From contig CAZOOV010000004.1 of assembly GCA_964581515.1 (NCBI GenBank), forward strand, positions 62,001-126,000: DNA of 64,000 nt, given 5' to 3'. The position numbers and the translations under genes were made by a program. The stretch is from JACJVV01 sp964581515 (GTDB lineage Archaea > Nanobdellota > Nanobdellia > Woesearchaeales > JACJVV01). A model generated the notes under the pieces. It saw nothing but the letters and a program-made list of their open reading frames with translations. It searched no databases and was not told where the DNA came from. Shown piece by piece: positions 16,657 to 25,111 of the stretch; within the stretch, counting starts at the first letter, position 1; each line of letters opens with the position of its first letter.

Positions 16657-17466
16657 ATGATACAGATGAAGAGACTATATCCAGTAGCACTTGCAGCACT
16701 TCTCATGACAAACCCTATTGATTCTTACTCACAAATACAAAATGTTCAAGACCATCAACCTCAAAAGATAGAAAGCATAGAAGATATAGTTAAAGATAAT
16801 ACAGATGCAAAACATGTACGCGATAATTTCTCAGTCCATCGTAATGTGGTTGGAACAAATGATGTTCCTTTTGATATATACGCTATTATTGCAACTAATT
16901 ATGTGCTTAGTGCAGATCTTGCAAGAGTACTCACAAGATCAACATATGAACTTAAGCATGTGAAAGACCATACATATCAATTAACAAGTATAAAAGGTCT
17001 TGACGCAGATATGGAAGTTCTTGATGAATATGTTACAAAGGATAAGATAAGAACGGTCTATTTATTTGATGGAACCAGTAAAGATACATTCAAAGGTGAT
17101 TTTGAAGCATTGTTCTCTTTGACTACGCAGAGATCTAAAGAAGGCAAGATAAGCTACTCTGCAGAATACTGGGCAAGACCTAAGGGAGGAAAGATAAAGT
17201 CGTTCTTTGCAAAATGGTTCATAAACATCTTTTCGCTTGGTGATGATATAGATAAAAGAGTCATGGATATAACTGGTGTTGCAGAGAAGACTACTGCAAG
17301 AATCTTGCTTGACCCAAGGGGCGCAGTCTATCAGTTGATACATAATGATAAAGGTATTAAATTTGATTATAGGCAGATCTTTGAGCTTAAGACTATAATA
17401 GATGATTACAACAGAACAAACAGTCCTTCTTACATGGGTCAATTAAACTCAATCAAACTCAATTAA
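16657..17466 (+). CDS. Exported hypothetical protein
   Basis: 269 residues with a probable signal peptide (hydrophobic PVALAALLMTNPIDSYSQ after MIQMKRLY). The body is mixed and unrecognised. The start at 16657 fits a TATA at 16624-16632; ATG at 16666 is an alternative. The last codons (QLNSIKLN) are made of a 10-bp tandem repeat that continues past the stop, so the C-terminus seems to have been extended by repeat growth. Confidence 0.55.
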   Translation: MIQMKRLYPVALAALLMTNPIDSYSQIQNVQDHQPQKIESIEDIVKDNTDAKHVRDNFSVHRNVVGTNDVPFDIYAIIATNYVLSADLARVLTRSTYELKHVKDHTYQLTSIKGLDADMEVLDEYVTKDKIRTVYLFDGTSKDTFKGDFEALFSLTTQRSKEGKISYSAEYWARPKGGKIKSFFAKWFINIFSLGDDIDKRVMDITGVAEKTTARILLDPRGAVYQLIHNDKGIKFDYRQIFELKTIIDDYNRTNSPSYMGQLNSIKLN

Positions 17467-17519
17467 ACTCAATTAGACTTAATTAAACTCAATCAAACTT
17501 AATCAAACCTAATTAAATC
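17440..17519. repeat. Eight tandem 10-bp repeats spanning a gene end
   Basis: The unit CAATTAAACT, with small changes, repeats eight times at an exact 10-bp period. The first units encode the C-terminus of the preceding protein and the rest lie just before the promoter of gltX. The helical-turn period could give bent or phased DNA. Confidence 0.75.
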
Positions 17520-17537
17520 TGTAGATAATCAATTAAC

Positions 17538-17545
17538 TATATAAA
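17538..17545 (+). promoter_or_regulatory. TATA box of gltX
   Basis: TATATAAA, centre about 29 nt before the ATG at 17571. It follows directly on the 10-bp repeat array. Confidence 0.55.
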
Positions 17546-17570
17546 TAATAAATAAATATTCAATTCTATC

Positions 17571-19277
17571 ATGGAACTAAAGCAAGCAATACTAAAACAT
17601 GCACTTGAAAATGCTGTTAAGTTCAAGGGAAGAGCAAATCCTGGAGCAGTAGTTGGAAAGATACTTAGTGAGTTCTCTGATGCAAAACAAAATATGAAAG
17701 AGATTTCCAAACAGATCAATGATATAATCAAAGAAGTCAATGCAATGGGTCTTGAAGAACAAGAAAAAAAACTCTTAGAGCTTAACCCTAATCATTTTAA
17801 TCAGCAAAAAGAACAAAAGAAACAACGTCAGGAACAAAGAAAAGAACTTCCTGAACTTAGAAATGCAGTTATGGGAAAAGTAGTCACAAGGATATCTCCA
17901 GAACCTAGTAAGTATAATCATATAGGTCACGCAATATCATTTCTGCTTAATTATATGTACAAGCTTAAATATGAAGGAAAATGTATTTTGCGTTTTGAAG
18001 ATACTAATCCTGAGAAATCAGAACAAGAATATATTGATGCAATGAAACAAGATGTTCTTGAATATCTTGATATAAAGACAGATGAGACAGTAATTGTCTC
18101 AGATCATATGGATAAGTATTATGAGTTTGCAGATAAATTAGTGGAAAGTGGACAAGCATATACTTGTGCCTGTAAGAGTGAAGATATATCAAAAGCAAGA
18201 AGAGCAATGGAAGATTGTCCTTGTAGGAATAAGCCTATTGAAGAAATCAATCTTGAATGGCAGAATATGAAAAATGGAGAAGTTGAAGAAGGAACTCTTA
18301 CACTACGTCTGAAGATTGATATGCAACACAAGAATGCAGTCATGCGAGACCCAGTTATATTTAGATTATGTTATACAAAACATTACAGGCAAGATAATAA
18401 ATATAATGTCTGGCCTATGTATGATTTTGAGAATGCTATTGAAGAAGGTCTTCTTGGTGTGACTCATGTCCTTCGGAGCAATGAGTTTGAATCAAGAATA
18501 GAACTTCAGGATTATATACGTTCACTCTTTAAGCTTCCAAACCCTACTGTCAAGCAATATGCAAGATTTAATGTTACAGGTGCAGTAACGCAAGGAAGAG
18601 AGATAAGAAAACTGATTGAGTCGGGAGATTATATTGGTTGGGATGATCCCAGATTAGTAACGCTAAGAGCTCTAAAGAGAAGAGGCATAACAAAAGATGC
18701 ATTCTATGAGCTTGCTAAAGTAATTGGGATGTCAAAAGCTACATCAAACCTTGATTTCTCTGTGATTGCTTCAATCAACAGGAAGCTTCTTGACGAGACA
18801 GCATCAAGATTCTTTTTTATACATGATCCTGTTGAAATCTTAGTAGAGGGTGCACCTGAGCAGGAAATAGAATTAAATCTACATCCGCATAAAAAAAAGA
18901 ATGGAAGACCTTTCAAGACTGGAGGGAAATTCTATTTGTCTAAAACAGATCTGGACCAGATAAAAGACGGTGAGCTTGTAAGGCTTATGGATTGTCTTAA
19001 CTTCAGGAAGAAAGATAATAAATTCACGTTTGTCTCCACAGATGTAGAGACATACAAAAAAGAAGGCAAGAAAATATTACACTGGATTCCTGTTGATCAA
19101 GCACTTGAGATTGAAATGTTAATGCCGGATTGCACAACAATCAAGGGTGTTGCAGAAGAGAACATTGCACTTATAGAAGAAGGCGAAGTTGTTCAGTTTG
19201 AAAGATACGCTTTTTGCAGACTGGACTCTATTGATGAATGTCAAAATCTGTACAAATTCTGGTATGGACATAATTAA
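17571..19277 (+). CDS. gltX: Glutamyl-tRNA synthetase, archaeal class, altered KMSKS
   Basis: 568 residues. An N-terminal helical extension (1-95) precedes the class I catalytic domain with PEPSKYNHIGHA (HIGH at 117-120), LRFEDTNPEKS and the archaeal/eukaryotic-type GWDDPRL (356-362). The C-terminal beta-barrel anticodon domain is at about 420-568. Where archaeal GluRS/GlnRS enzymes read LSKRK (the KMSKS loop), this one reads VTQGREI (339-345), so the usual lysines are missing. TATA TATATAAA at 17538-17545 is about 29 nt from the ATG, so it is leaderless. Confidence 0.88.
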   Translation: MELKQAILKHALENAVKFKGRANPGAVVGKILSEFSDAKQNMKEISKQINDIIKEVNAMGLEEQEKKLLELNPNHFNQQKEQKKQRQEQRKELPELRNAVMGKVVTRISPEPSKYNHIGHAISFLLNYMYKLKYEGKCILRFEDTNPEKSEQEYIDAMKQDVLEYLDIKTDETVIVSDHMDKYYEFADKLVESGQAYTCACKSEDISKARRAMEDCPCRNKPIEEINLEWQNMKNGEVEEGTLTLRLKIDMQHKNAVMRDPVIFRLCYTKHYRQDNKYNVWPMYDFENAIEEGLLGVTHVLRSNEFESRIELQDYIRSLFKLPNPTVKQYARFNVTGAVTQGREIRKLIESGDYIGWDDPRLVTLRALKRRGITKDAFYELAKVIGMSKATSNLDFSVIASINRKLLDETASRFFFIHDPVEILVEGAPEQEIELNLHPHKKKNGRPFKTGGKFYLSKTDLDQIKDGELVRLMDCLNFRKKDNKFTFVSTDVETYKKEGKKILHWIPVDQALEIEMLMPDCTTIKGVAEENIALIEEGEVVQFERYAFCRLDSIDECQNLYKFWYGHN

Positions 19278-19383
19278 TTCATATTATATTCTTCTAAAAT
19301 TGTTTATTTTATCTCTAATATGGTTATTATGGGATAATAATCTTTAAAAACTCCTCTCTCAAGGAATCAATTGGTGATGAATA

Positions 19384-20046
19384 ATGAGTAACTGGATGTT
19401 TATGGGATTATTTCCTGCAAGAAGTGGACTGGCTGAAAGGATTATACTGGAAACCAGAAAGCAAGAAGGTGTTATGGATGAGGAAGACGAATTCAAAACT
19501 TATAAAGAAAAATTTGGTACAGATCTTTATGCTACGATGGCACAGGTCAGAGATGAATTCCCTGAAACATTCAGCCAGATAAGACAACAGCAGTTCGAAG
19601 GTTATAATCAATTATTGGATGTTGTAATTAATCTTTATCCAAAAACAGTGGATGGCTATTGGCAAATCTTTAGAAGAACTATGGGTAAAGGCTCTTTGCT
19701 TGCAACTCCTGATGAAAGTCTAAGTGACGAAGAAAATGATCAGAGATTATATGATGACCTTATGAAATTACACAGTTGCAAGCATGAAGTAAAGACTAGG
19801 TCAAGTACAGGTCCTCTTTCACAAAATATTGCAGAAATTGAAAAAGAAATGGGAATAAAGATAGGTGAGGAAGTGCCTTTCCCTATTGATTTCACTCAAG
19901 AACCAAGATACCGTCTTATCGCTACAGAAGCAGATGAAGTTCTTGGAGTGCCTCTTTATATAATGAAAAATGGAGGGGAACCGTTCCAGACAATATGGGA
20001 TATCTCTCAAAAAGAAGTTCCTAAACTGCAATACACAGAAAAATAA
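19384..20046 (+). CDS. Hypothetical protein, paralogue of the truncated gene at the window end
   Basis: 220 residues, mostly helical and charged, no membrane segment or signal peptide. Residues about 84-108 (YPKTVDGYWQIFRRTMGKG) match YPKFSDTVWQGFRKTSGKV in the gene at 63662, so they form an uncharacterised family. SD GGTGATGA lies 3 nt before the ATG. TATA-like CTTTAAAAAC is present near 19342. Function unknown. Confidence 0.6.
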   Translation: MSNWMFMGLFPARSGLAERIILETRKQEGVMDEEDEFKTYKEKFGTDLYATMAQVRDEFPETFSQIRQQQFEGYNQLLDVVINLYPKTVDGYWQIFRRTMGKGSLLATPDESLSDEENDQRLYDDLMKLHSCKHEVKTRSSTGPLSQNIAEIEKEMGIKIGEEVPFPIDFTQEPRYRLIATEADEVLGVPLYIMKNGGEPFQTIWDISQKEVPKLQYTEK

Positions 20047-20087
20047 GATTTATAGAAGATTACTTCAAGAAACAAGAAAAAGAAATT

Positions 20088-21407
20088 TTACCAATCAATT
20101 AATTCTTCTTCTTTTCTTTTGAAGAGGCCAATTTTTTTCTTTCCTTTATATTTGCTCCAATGCGATCTGTTCTTTTCAAATAAATTAAATACATCAAGTG
20201 TAGAAAAAGACTTCATCTCTTTTTGTTTTTTAGAAGCGAGTGTAATGATATTTTCCCTGTCTTCAAGTATTTTATCGAATTGCTTAATGTCGATTCCTGA
20301 TTCTTGTGCAAGTTTAGTCCTGAGTTTGCTTGGTATACCTGTGGGAAGAGTACTATCTTTTTTTGGATTATATTTATAGATCTGGTTAAAACTGACTTGA
20401 TCGCCTGCAAGTACATTGACTTCAGTGACTTCGCTTATGACTCTTTTCTCATTGCCGTTTACATTTATTTTTTCCAGCACAATGAGAAGATCAAGATCTC
20501 TTATCATGGAAAGTGGGACATCAAGTGGTGGATTTGAGATTCTTGTTATGGTCTCTCTTGCAGATCTTGCGTGAAGTGTTCCCATGCATCCGTTATGTCC
20601 TGTATTCATAGCACCAAATAATGTTTTTGCTTCAACACCTCTTACTTCACCGACAAGTATTCTGTCAGGTCTCATACGAAGGGCGCTTTTGAGCAGCATA
20701 TCCATTGTTATGTTCTTCTCTTTGTTTGAGAACATTGGTACTTTATTCTGTTGCATAATTCTTACTTCTGCTGTATCCTCAATTGTGATTACTCTCTCAT
20801 TTACTGGTATAAGCATACAAAGTCCGTTCAGAAATGTTGTCTTTCCTGTTGCAGTTCCTCCTACAATTAGCATGTTTGTAGCGTGGTGTCCAAGTCCTTC
20901 GATTGTTGTCCATAAGAATGCTCCTAATCTTGGATTTATCATCCCTCCATTCACAAGATCAAGCATTGTTATGATCTCATGAGATTGTTTTCTTATTGTG
21001 AATGAGATTGTAGCTGTTGCAGGTGGTATTGTTACATTAATCCTGCTCCCATCAGCAAGCACGCCGTCAAGTACAGGTGTCTTCTCAGATAGTATTTTTT
21101 TGTTGAATGCTGCTACATTGACTACAAATTGTCTTGCTTCTTCAGTACTCAGCATTATATTTGTATCAATTGCATGATACTGTTTATGTATTATTTTGAC
21201 AGGTACATCAGGATGATTATACATTATTTCCTCAAGATGATCATCACTTAGCAGTTTGTCAAGAGCAGCTACTCCTCCATTGGCAATTATATCGGGATTA
21301 ATAATATATATAGCGGGCTTGGATAAAGAATCATCTACTAATATCTTTGAGAAATTGTTAAGCAAGACCTCTTTAGGCCCTATATCCTCTTTTTTCTTTT
21401 TTGCCAT
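20088..21407 (-). CDS. Type IV pilus/secretion ATPase (VirB11/TadA/GspE family)
   Basis: About 439 residues. Walker A is GGTATGKTT (183-191), followed by ITIEDTAEVRI, RPDRILVGEVRG (Walker B region) and GCMGTLHARS, the signature of hexameric secretion ATPases. The N-terminal domain (1-130) carries the usual DGSRINVTIPP. The ATG at 21407 is preferred over a GTG at 21413. It powers pilus, archaellum or DNA-uptake type machines. Two short platform genes follow upstream on the same strand (21502-22741). No pilin or prepilin peptidase is in the window. Confidence 0.82.
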   Translation of the reverse strand: MAKKKKEDIGPKEVLLNNFSKILVDDSLSKPAIYIINPDIIANGGVAALDKLLSDDHLEEIMYNHPDVPVKIIHKQYHAIDTNIMLSTEEARQFVVNVAAFNKKILSEKTPVLDGVLADGSRINVTIPPATATISFTIRKQSHEIITMLDLVNGGMINPRLGAFLWTTIEGLGHHATNMLIVGGTATGKTTFLNGLCMLIPVNERVITIEDTAEVRIMQQNKVPMFSNKEKNITMDMLLKSALRMRPDRILVGEVRGVEAKTLFGAMNTGHNGCMGTLHARSARETITRISNPPLDVPLSMIRDLDLLIVLEKINVNGNEKRVISEVTEVNVLAGDQVSFNQIYKYNPKKDSTLPTGIPSKLRTKLAQESGIDIKQFDKILEDRENIITLASKKQKEMKSFSTLDVFNLFEKNRSHWSKYKGKKKIGLFKRKEEELIDW

Positions 21408-21501
21408 TTGCACTTACACTATTAGTCTTTTTATTATGATATCTTAATCAATATTATCTGTCTATTTTATTTCTATATTATTATGGATTATATTATTGTT
21501 T

Positions 21502-22209
21502 CTATATTATTATAAATTTTGCTATTAAGTCACCTACTACAAATATATATAGAAGATAGACTCCTATTCCTGCAGGCAATATATATAATGACTCTTTCAA
21601 ATCCCTGAATATGAAATAATCTAGAAATGAAAATATTATCATGATAATTCCAAAGTAAACTTTCATCGGAAAGTCTACGCTAAGTGGTGCAGTCTCGCTT
21701 GTTAATATCGCAGCAAGGAAATAAAATATTGCAGGAACAATTACTATTGCTGCAATTTGTAATGTTGTTAGTGCAGCAGACGCTTTTTGATCTACTCTCT
21801 TTTGCAAGTGATTTATCTCCCATAATTTATGTGAAAGGTTTGTTATTGAACCTATTACATTGCCTTTGCTTGATAATGTAAGTACTATCACTTCTGAAAC
21901 ATATCTGAGTATCTCATCTTTTTCTTCATTTGCAGTTTCTGTTAAAGCTTGCTCAGTAGTTTTTCCTTTCTGAGTCTTATCTAGTACTTTTTTGAAGAAT
22001 TTAACACAAGAACCTTTACCATTATCGACTTGTATCTTCATAGCAGTTTCAAATGAATTGCCTGCTTTCATGGATTCTGCTATCTGCTTCATGCAATCGA
22101 TTACACTATTCTCTAGCTCTTCCTTATTCGCCATCTTTATCTTATGATAAATAAGCAAAGCTATCGAAAGTACTACAAGTACATATATTCCTATGATTTC
22201 AATGGTCAT
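21502..22209 (-). CDS. Type II secretion F-family platform protein, C-terminal half
   Basis: 235 residues: one N-terminal membrane helix, then a T2SSF helical domain (AGNSFETAMKIQ, LSSKGNVIGSITNLSHKLWEI) and three or more C-terminal helices. This is TadC/FlaJ-like and half the usual length of a platform protein. It overlaps the preceding gene (22199-22741) by 11 nt, so the pair is translationally coupled and probably replaces one duplicated FlaJ-type protein. It anchors the ATPase encoded next to it. Confidence 0.7.
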   Translation of the reverse strand: MTIEIIGIYVLVVLSIALLIYHKIKMANKEELENSVIDCMKQIAESMKAGNSFETAMKIQVDNGKGSCVKFFKKVLDKTQKGKTTEQALTETANEEKDEILRYVSEVIVLTLSSKGNVIGSITNLSHKLWEINHLQKRVDQKASAALTTLQIAAIVIVPAIFYFLAAILTSETAPLSVDFPMKVYFGIIMIIFSFLDYFIFRDLKESLYILPAGIGVYLLYIFVVGDLIAKFIII

Positions 22210-22741
22210 TGTACCTCATCAAAAGTAATAGTGCTACTATTATGATTATAGTTATTCCGTTTATTAGATAATCCAAATCAGGTCTTACTACTGGTGAAAA
22301 ATTTGGAAATGCTTGTTGTAAAAATATTATTAAGAATATTGATATGGGCAAAAAACAGACAATCATTATTTTTTGAGTTTTTGAGCTTAAACTATCAATT
22401 AAGTTATCTACTGTTAGTTGTTTTTCTTTCATAATCTGGTTGCTCATATCATTAAGCATAGGAATTATGTTTACACTATCTTCTGCATTTAATATCTGAA
22501 GAAATCTTTTCATGTTGCTTTGTTTTTGCTTGTTGTATTCAAAATCTAATGCATCATGATAGCTTTTTCCACTATTCATGTTTGAAATGAGGCTTTTTGC
22601 AACGCCAGAAATATGTCCAAATCTTTTTTTGCTCAAATTAGTCATGATATTTTCTCTACTATAACCTGCAGCAAGAAGTGTAACAATGTATTCTATAGTA
22701 ATGAGTATGTTTGTATTGGTATTATGGGAAAATAATGACAT
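22199..22741 (-). CDS. Type II secretion F-family platform protein, N-terminal half
   Basis: 180 residues. The helical domain (AGYSRENIMTNLSKKR, GKSYHDALDFEY) is followed by two membrane helices near the C-terminus (IMIVCFLPISIFLIIFLQ and GITIIIIVALLLLMRY). This is the TadB/FlaJ first repeat. It is the first gene of the three-gene pilus-type operon. Splitting of the two repeats into two genes is typical of Tad systems (TadB, TadC) but unusual for archaeal FlaJ/PilC proteins. Confidence 0.65.
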   Translation of the reverse strand: MSLFSHNTNTNILITIEYIVTLLAAGYSRENIMTNLSKKRFGHISGVAKSLISNMNSGKSYHDALDFEYNKQKQSNMKRFLQILNAEDSVNIIPMLNDMSNQIMKEKQLTVDNLIDSLSSKTQKIMIVCFLPISIFLIIFLQQAFPNFSPVVRPDLDYLINGITIIIIVALLLLMRYNDH

Positions 22742-22828
22742 ATCTCTATTCTAGAAAATAGTATTTATATAGTTTACCTGTATTTGACACTATTCAGGCA
22801 CTATTAGTTACCTGCTGATAACCATATT

Positions 22829-23401
22829 TTAGTCGTTTTCTTCCTCAAACTTCTCTACATGGTATATTTCAATATCAATATCTCCTTCTTCCCATTCATT
22901 TGAGCGAAGTCCTGCTTTCATGCATAGATGCGAAAGAAATTCTTCTTTTTCAGGCAATTGCTCCCACACTTGTGGCAGGAAAGTTGCAGTATTATATCCT
23001 TTCTTTAGTACAATCCCATCTTTGTTTGTAAGTTTCTTTAGTAAATCCTCTCCATCTTTATACTCTAGTTTCTTTGGCACAGTTAATATAGAAATCTCAA
23101 TATGCAGTTTATCTTTCTCTTCTTCTGATACTGGAGAGAATCTTGGATCTTGGTATGCTGCACTATGTGCACATTCAATTATTGATTCATACATTGGCAT
23201 GATAGGCATTATGTGTCCTATGCATCCTCTTAATTCTCCATCAATAGTAAGTGTTACAAACACTCCGCGCTTTTCAGTGACATTATCAGAAATAGGTGTA
23301 ATATTCTTCTGCTTTGCATCCTTGATCGTATCTCTGGCTAATCTTAACAAGAATTCTTTCTCTTCCTTATTTAATCCTCTATCTGATTCCCCCATATTCA
23401 A
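22829..23401 (-). CDS. AMMECR1-domain protein (AmmeMemoRadiSam system A)
   Basis: 190 residues, a complete AMMECR1 domain with the hallmark LRGCIGHIMPIMP (57-69) and AYQDPRFSPVS. The family is conserved in archaea, bacteria and humans with no firm biochemical role. Memo-family and radical SAM partners lie about 1-3 kb upstream on the same strand, separated by a cupin gene. Together they make the recurring AmmeMemoRadiSam set. Confidence 0.85.
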   Translation of the reverse strand: MNMGESDRGLNKEEKEFLLRLARDTIKDAKQKNITPISDNVTEKRGVFVTLTIDGELRGCIGHIMPIMPMYESIIECAHSAAYQDPRFSPVSEEEKDKLHIEISILTVPKKLEYKDGEDLLKKLTNKDGIVLKKGYNTATFLPQVWEQLPEKEEFLSHLCMKAGLRSNEWEEGDIDIEIYHVEKFEEEND

Positions 23402-23475
23402 CTTAATGAATCTGATTTATATAAATATTTCTAAGATGTTCTGTGCATTTTAAGGAAACTACTGTCTTGGTCTTA

Positions 23476-24264
23476 TTATTTCTTCAAGAAATCTTCTGCT
23501 TTGAATGGTGGAGTGGATAAGCATAGCACTTCAAGTTCCTCATCGCTTGTATTCTGGAGTGCATGTTCTCTGCCAACAGGAACATTCACATAAGAACCTT
23601 TTCCAATCTTTGCACTGGACTTATTATCCAGATGAACTCTGCCTTTTCCACTGATTACATAATATACTTCATGGCTCATTTTGTGATAATGTTTTGTTGC
23701 AGTTCTTCTTGCAGGGAGCACTCCTCTTGCTATTTGTATGCCTAAGATATATTGTGCTGCTTCATCTAAGAGCTCATAAACAATTGCGCCGTCTTGCGCT
23801 TCAATTGCTTTTTTATCAAACACAAATTTCTCAACTTTATACTTGCTATCATCATCTTTACCATTTTCACTATTTCCACTATTTTCGCCATTCTCGTTAT
23901 CTTCGCCTTCGTACAGCACTATGTCATTTGGATCAAACGGAGGACACGCAAATACAAGATGTTCAAGTCTTCCTTCTCCTATGTTTTTGAGTTTATGGTT
24001 TTTCCCAGGATCTATGACGACGCATGCATTCTTCTCTACTTCTAAGGCCATATCTCCATTGTAAAGGATTCCTTTTCCATCAAGAATATAGTATATTTCA
24101 GTCATATGTGTATGTTTATGCATTAGTGATACATTTTCATGCTCCATTATGACATGTGCCATGCTTACTACTGGAAGTACAGAACCAATCTCCCTAAGAA
24201 TCTGATCACATACATTAGCAACTGGTTTCATTCCATAGATGTTTGTGGCATATGCATTGTCCAT
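23476..24264 (-). CDS. Double cupin protein
   Basis: 262 residues with two cupin barrels. Cupin 1 is about 36-110, with HKHTHMTEIYYILDGKG as the metal-binding motif. Cupin 2 is about 165-250, with KHYHKMSHEVYYVISGKG. An acidic Asn/Glu/Ser linker joins them. Both barrels keep the His-X-His and Glu ligands, so a metal site is likely in each. The ATG at 24264 is about 29 nt after TATA-like GTTTTTATTT and is preferred over TTG at 24288. It lies between AmmeMemoRadiSam genes and may belong to that pathway; substrate unknown. Confidence 0.7.
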   Translation of the reverse strand: MDNAYATNIYGMKPVANVCDQILREIGSVLPVVSMAHVIMEHENVSLMHKHTHMTEIYYILDGKGILYNGDMALEVEKNACVVIDPGKNHKLKNIGEGRLEHLVFACPPFDPNDIVLYEGEDNENGENSGNSENGKDDDSKYKVEKFVFDKKAIEAQDGAIVYELLDEAAQYILGIQIARGVLPARRTATKHYHKMSHEVYYVISGKGRVHLDNKSSAKIGKGSYVNVPVGREHALQNTSDEELEVLCLSTPPFKAEDFLKK

Positions 24265-24343
24265 GATACTGGAAAATAATACTTTCAAATAAAAACATTA
24301 TTGTTATCAGATGATAGGGAGGGATAAGCTAAGAATAAATAAA

Positions 24344-25111
24344 TTAAGAGTAGAACACAAAACTAGTATAGCCGACAACCCTGCTCTTGTCTCCAGAAAC
24401 ATCACCTGAATTCTCATATGCCAGCCTCTTAACTTTCCATTTTTCTTGTTTGGCAAGCTCAATTACAGTCTTGATAGGTACTTTTCCACAAGCCTCTCCA
24501 ATATTTTCGCTATCAAGTTCTTCAATCGCCTTTACAGTCTTAAGATCCATCTCTTTTGCTTCATCATATTCATGGAAATGGCTAAGGTCTGTGCTTATTA
24601 CAAGGAGTGTATCATCATCAAGCAAAGGTTTAATCTGTTTTGCCACTTCTTTTTCTTCAGCGTCTCCTACAACAAGAGGAAGTATTTCAAATTTATCAAA
24701 CACAGTCTGCAGAAAAGGGACCTGTACTTCAAGACAATGCTCTTCCATATGTGCTTCGCTTGATTCAGGAAAATCATTATCAAAAATAGAAATTGTTCCA
24801 AGAGGGGTTTCCCATTCATGATTAGAATCAGTGACAGGGTCTGTGATATAAGTTGTATGTGAAGGGCCAAGTATTATCACTTTTTTGATTCCTGCTTTTT
24901 TATCAAGTCCTTGCACAATCTTATATGCATGTGCAGCAATTTGTCCAGAATAAACATATCCTGCATGTGGAACAAGTATTGCTCTTACTTTTCCTTTTCC
25001 TTCAATCTTTACATCATCAGCTTTCTTCAGAAATTCATCTATCATTGCTTTTAATTCTTCTTTATCTCCTGGATAAAATGCTCCTGTAACTGCAGCTTTT
25101 CGTAATGCCAT
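24344..25111 (-). CDS. MEMO1-family protein (AmmeMemoRadiSam system B)
   Basis: About 255 residues. Typical Memo motifs are present: AVTGAFYPGD, VPHAGYVYSGQIAAHAYK, GPSH, STDLSHF and GYTSF. The family resembles class III extradiol dioxygenases and keeps the His/Asp metal ligands. The ATG at 25111 overlaps the stop of the radical SAM gene (TAATG), so the two are coupled. Confidence 0.85.
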   Translation of the reverse strand: MALRKAAVTGAFYPGDKEELKAMIDEFLKKADDVKIEGKGKVRAILVPHAGYVYSGQIAAHAYKIVQGLDKKAGIKKVIILGPSHTTYITDPVTDSNHEWETPLGTISIFDNDFPESSEAHMEEHCLEVQVPFLQTVFDKFEILPLVVGDAEEKEVAKQIKPLLDDDTLLVISTDLSHFHEYDEAKEMDLKTVKAIEELDSENIGEACGKVPIKTVIELAKQEKWKVKRLAYENSGDVSGDKSRVVGYTSFVFYS

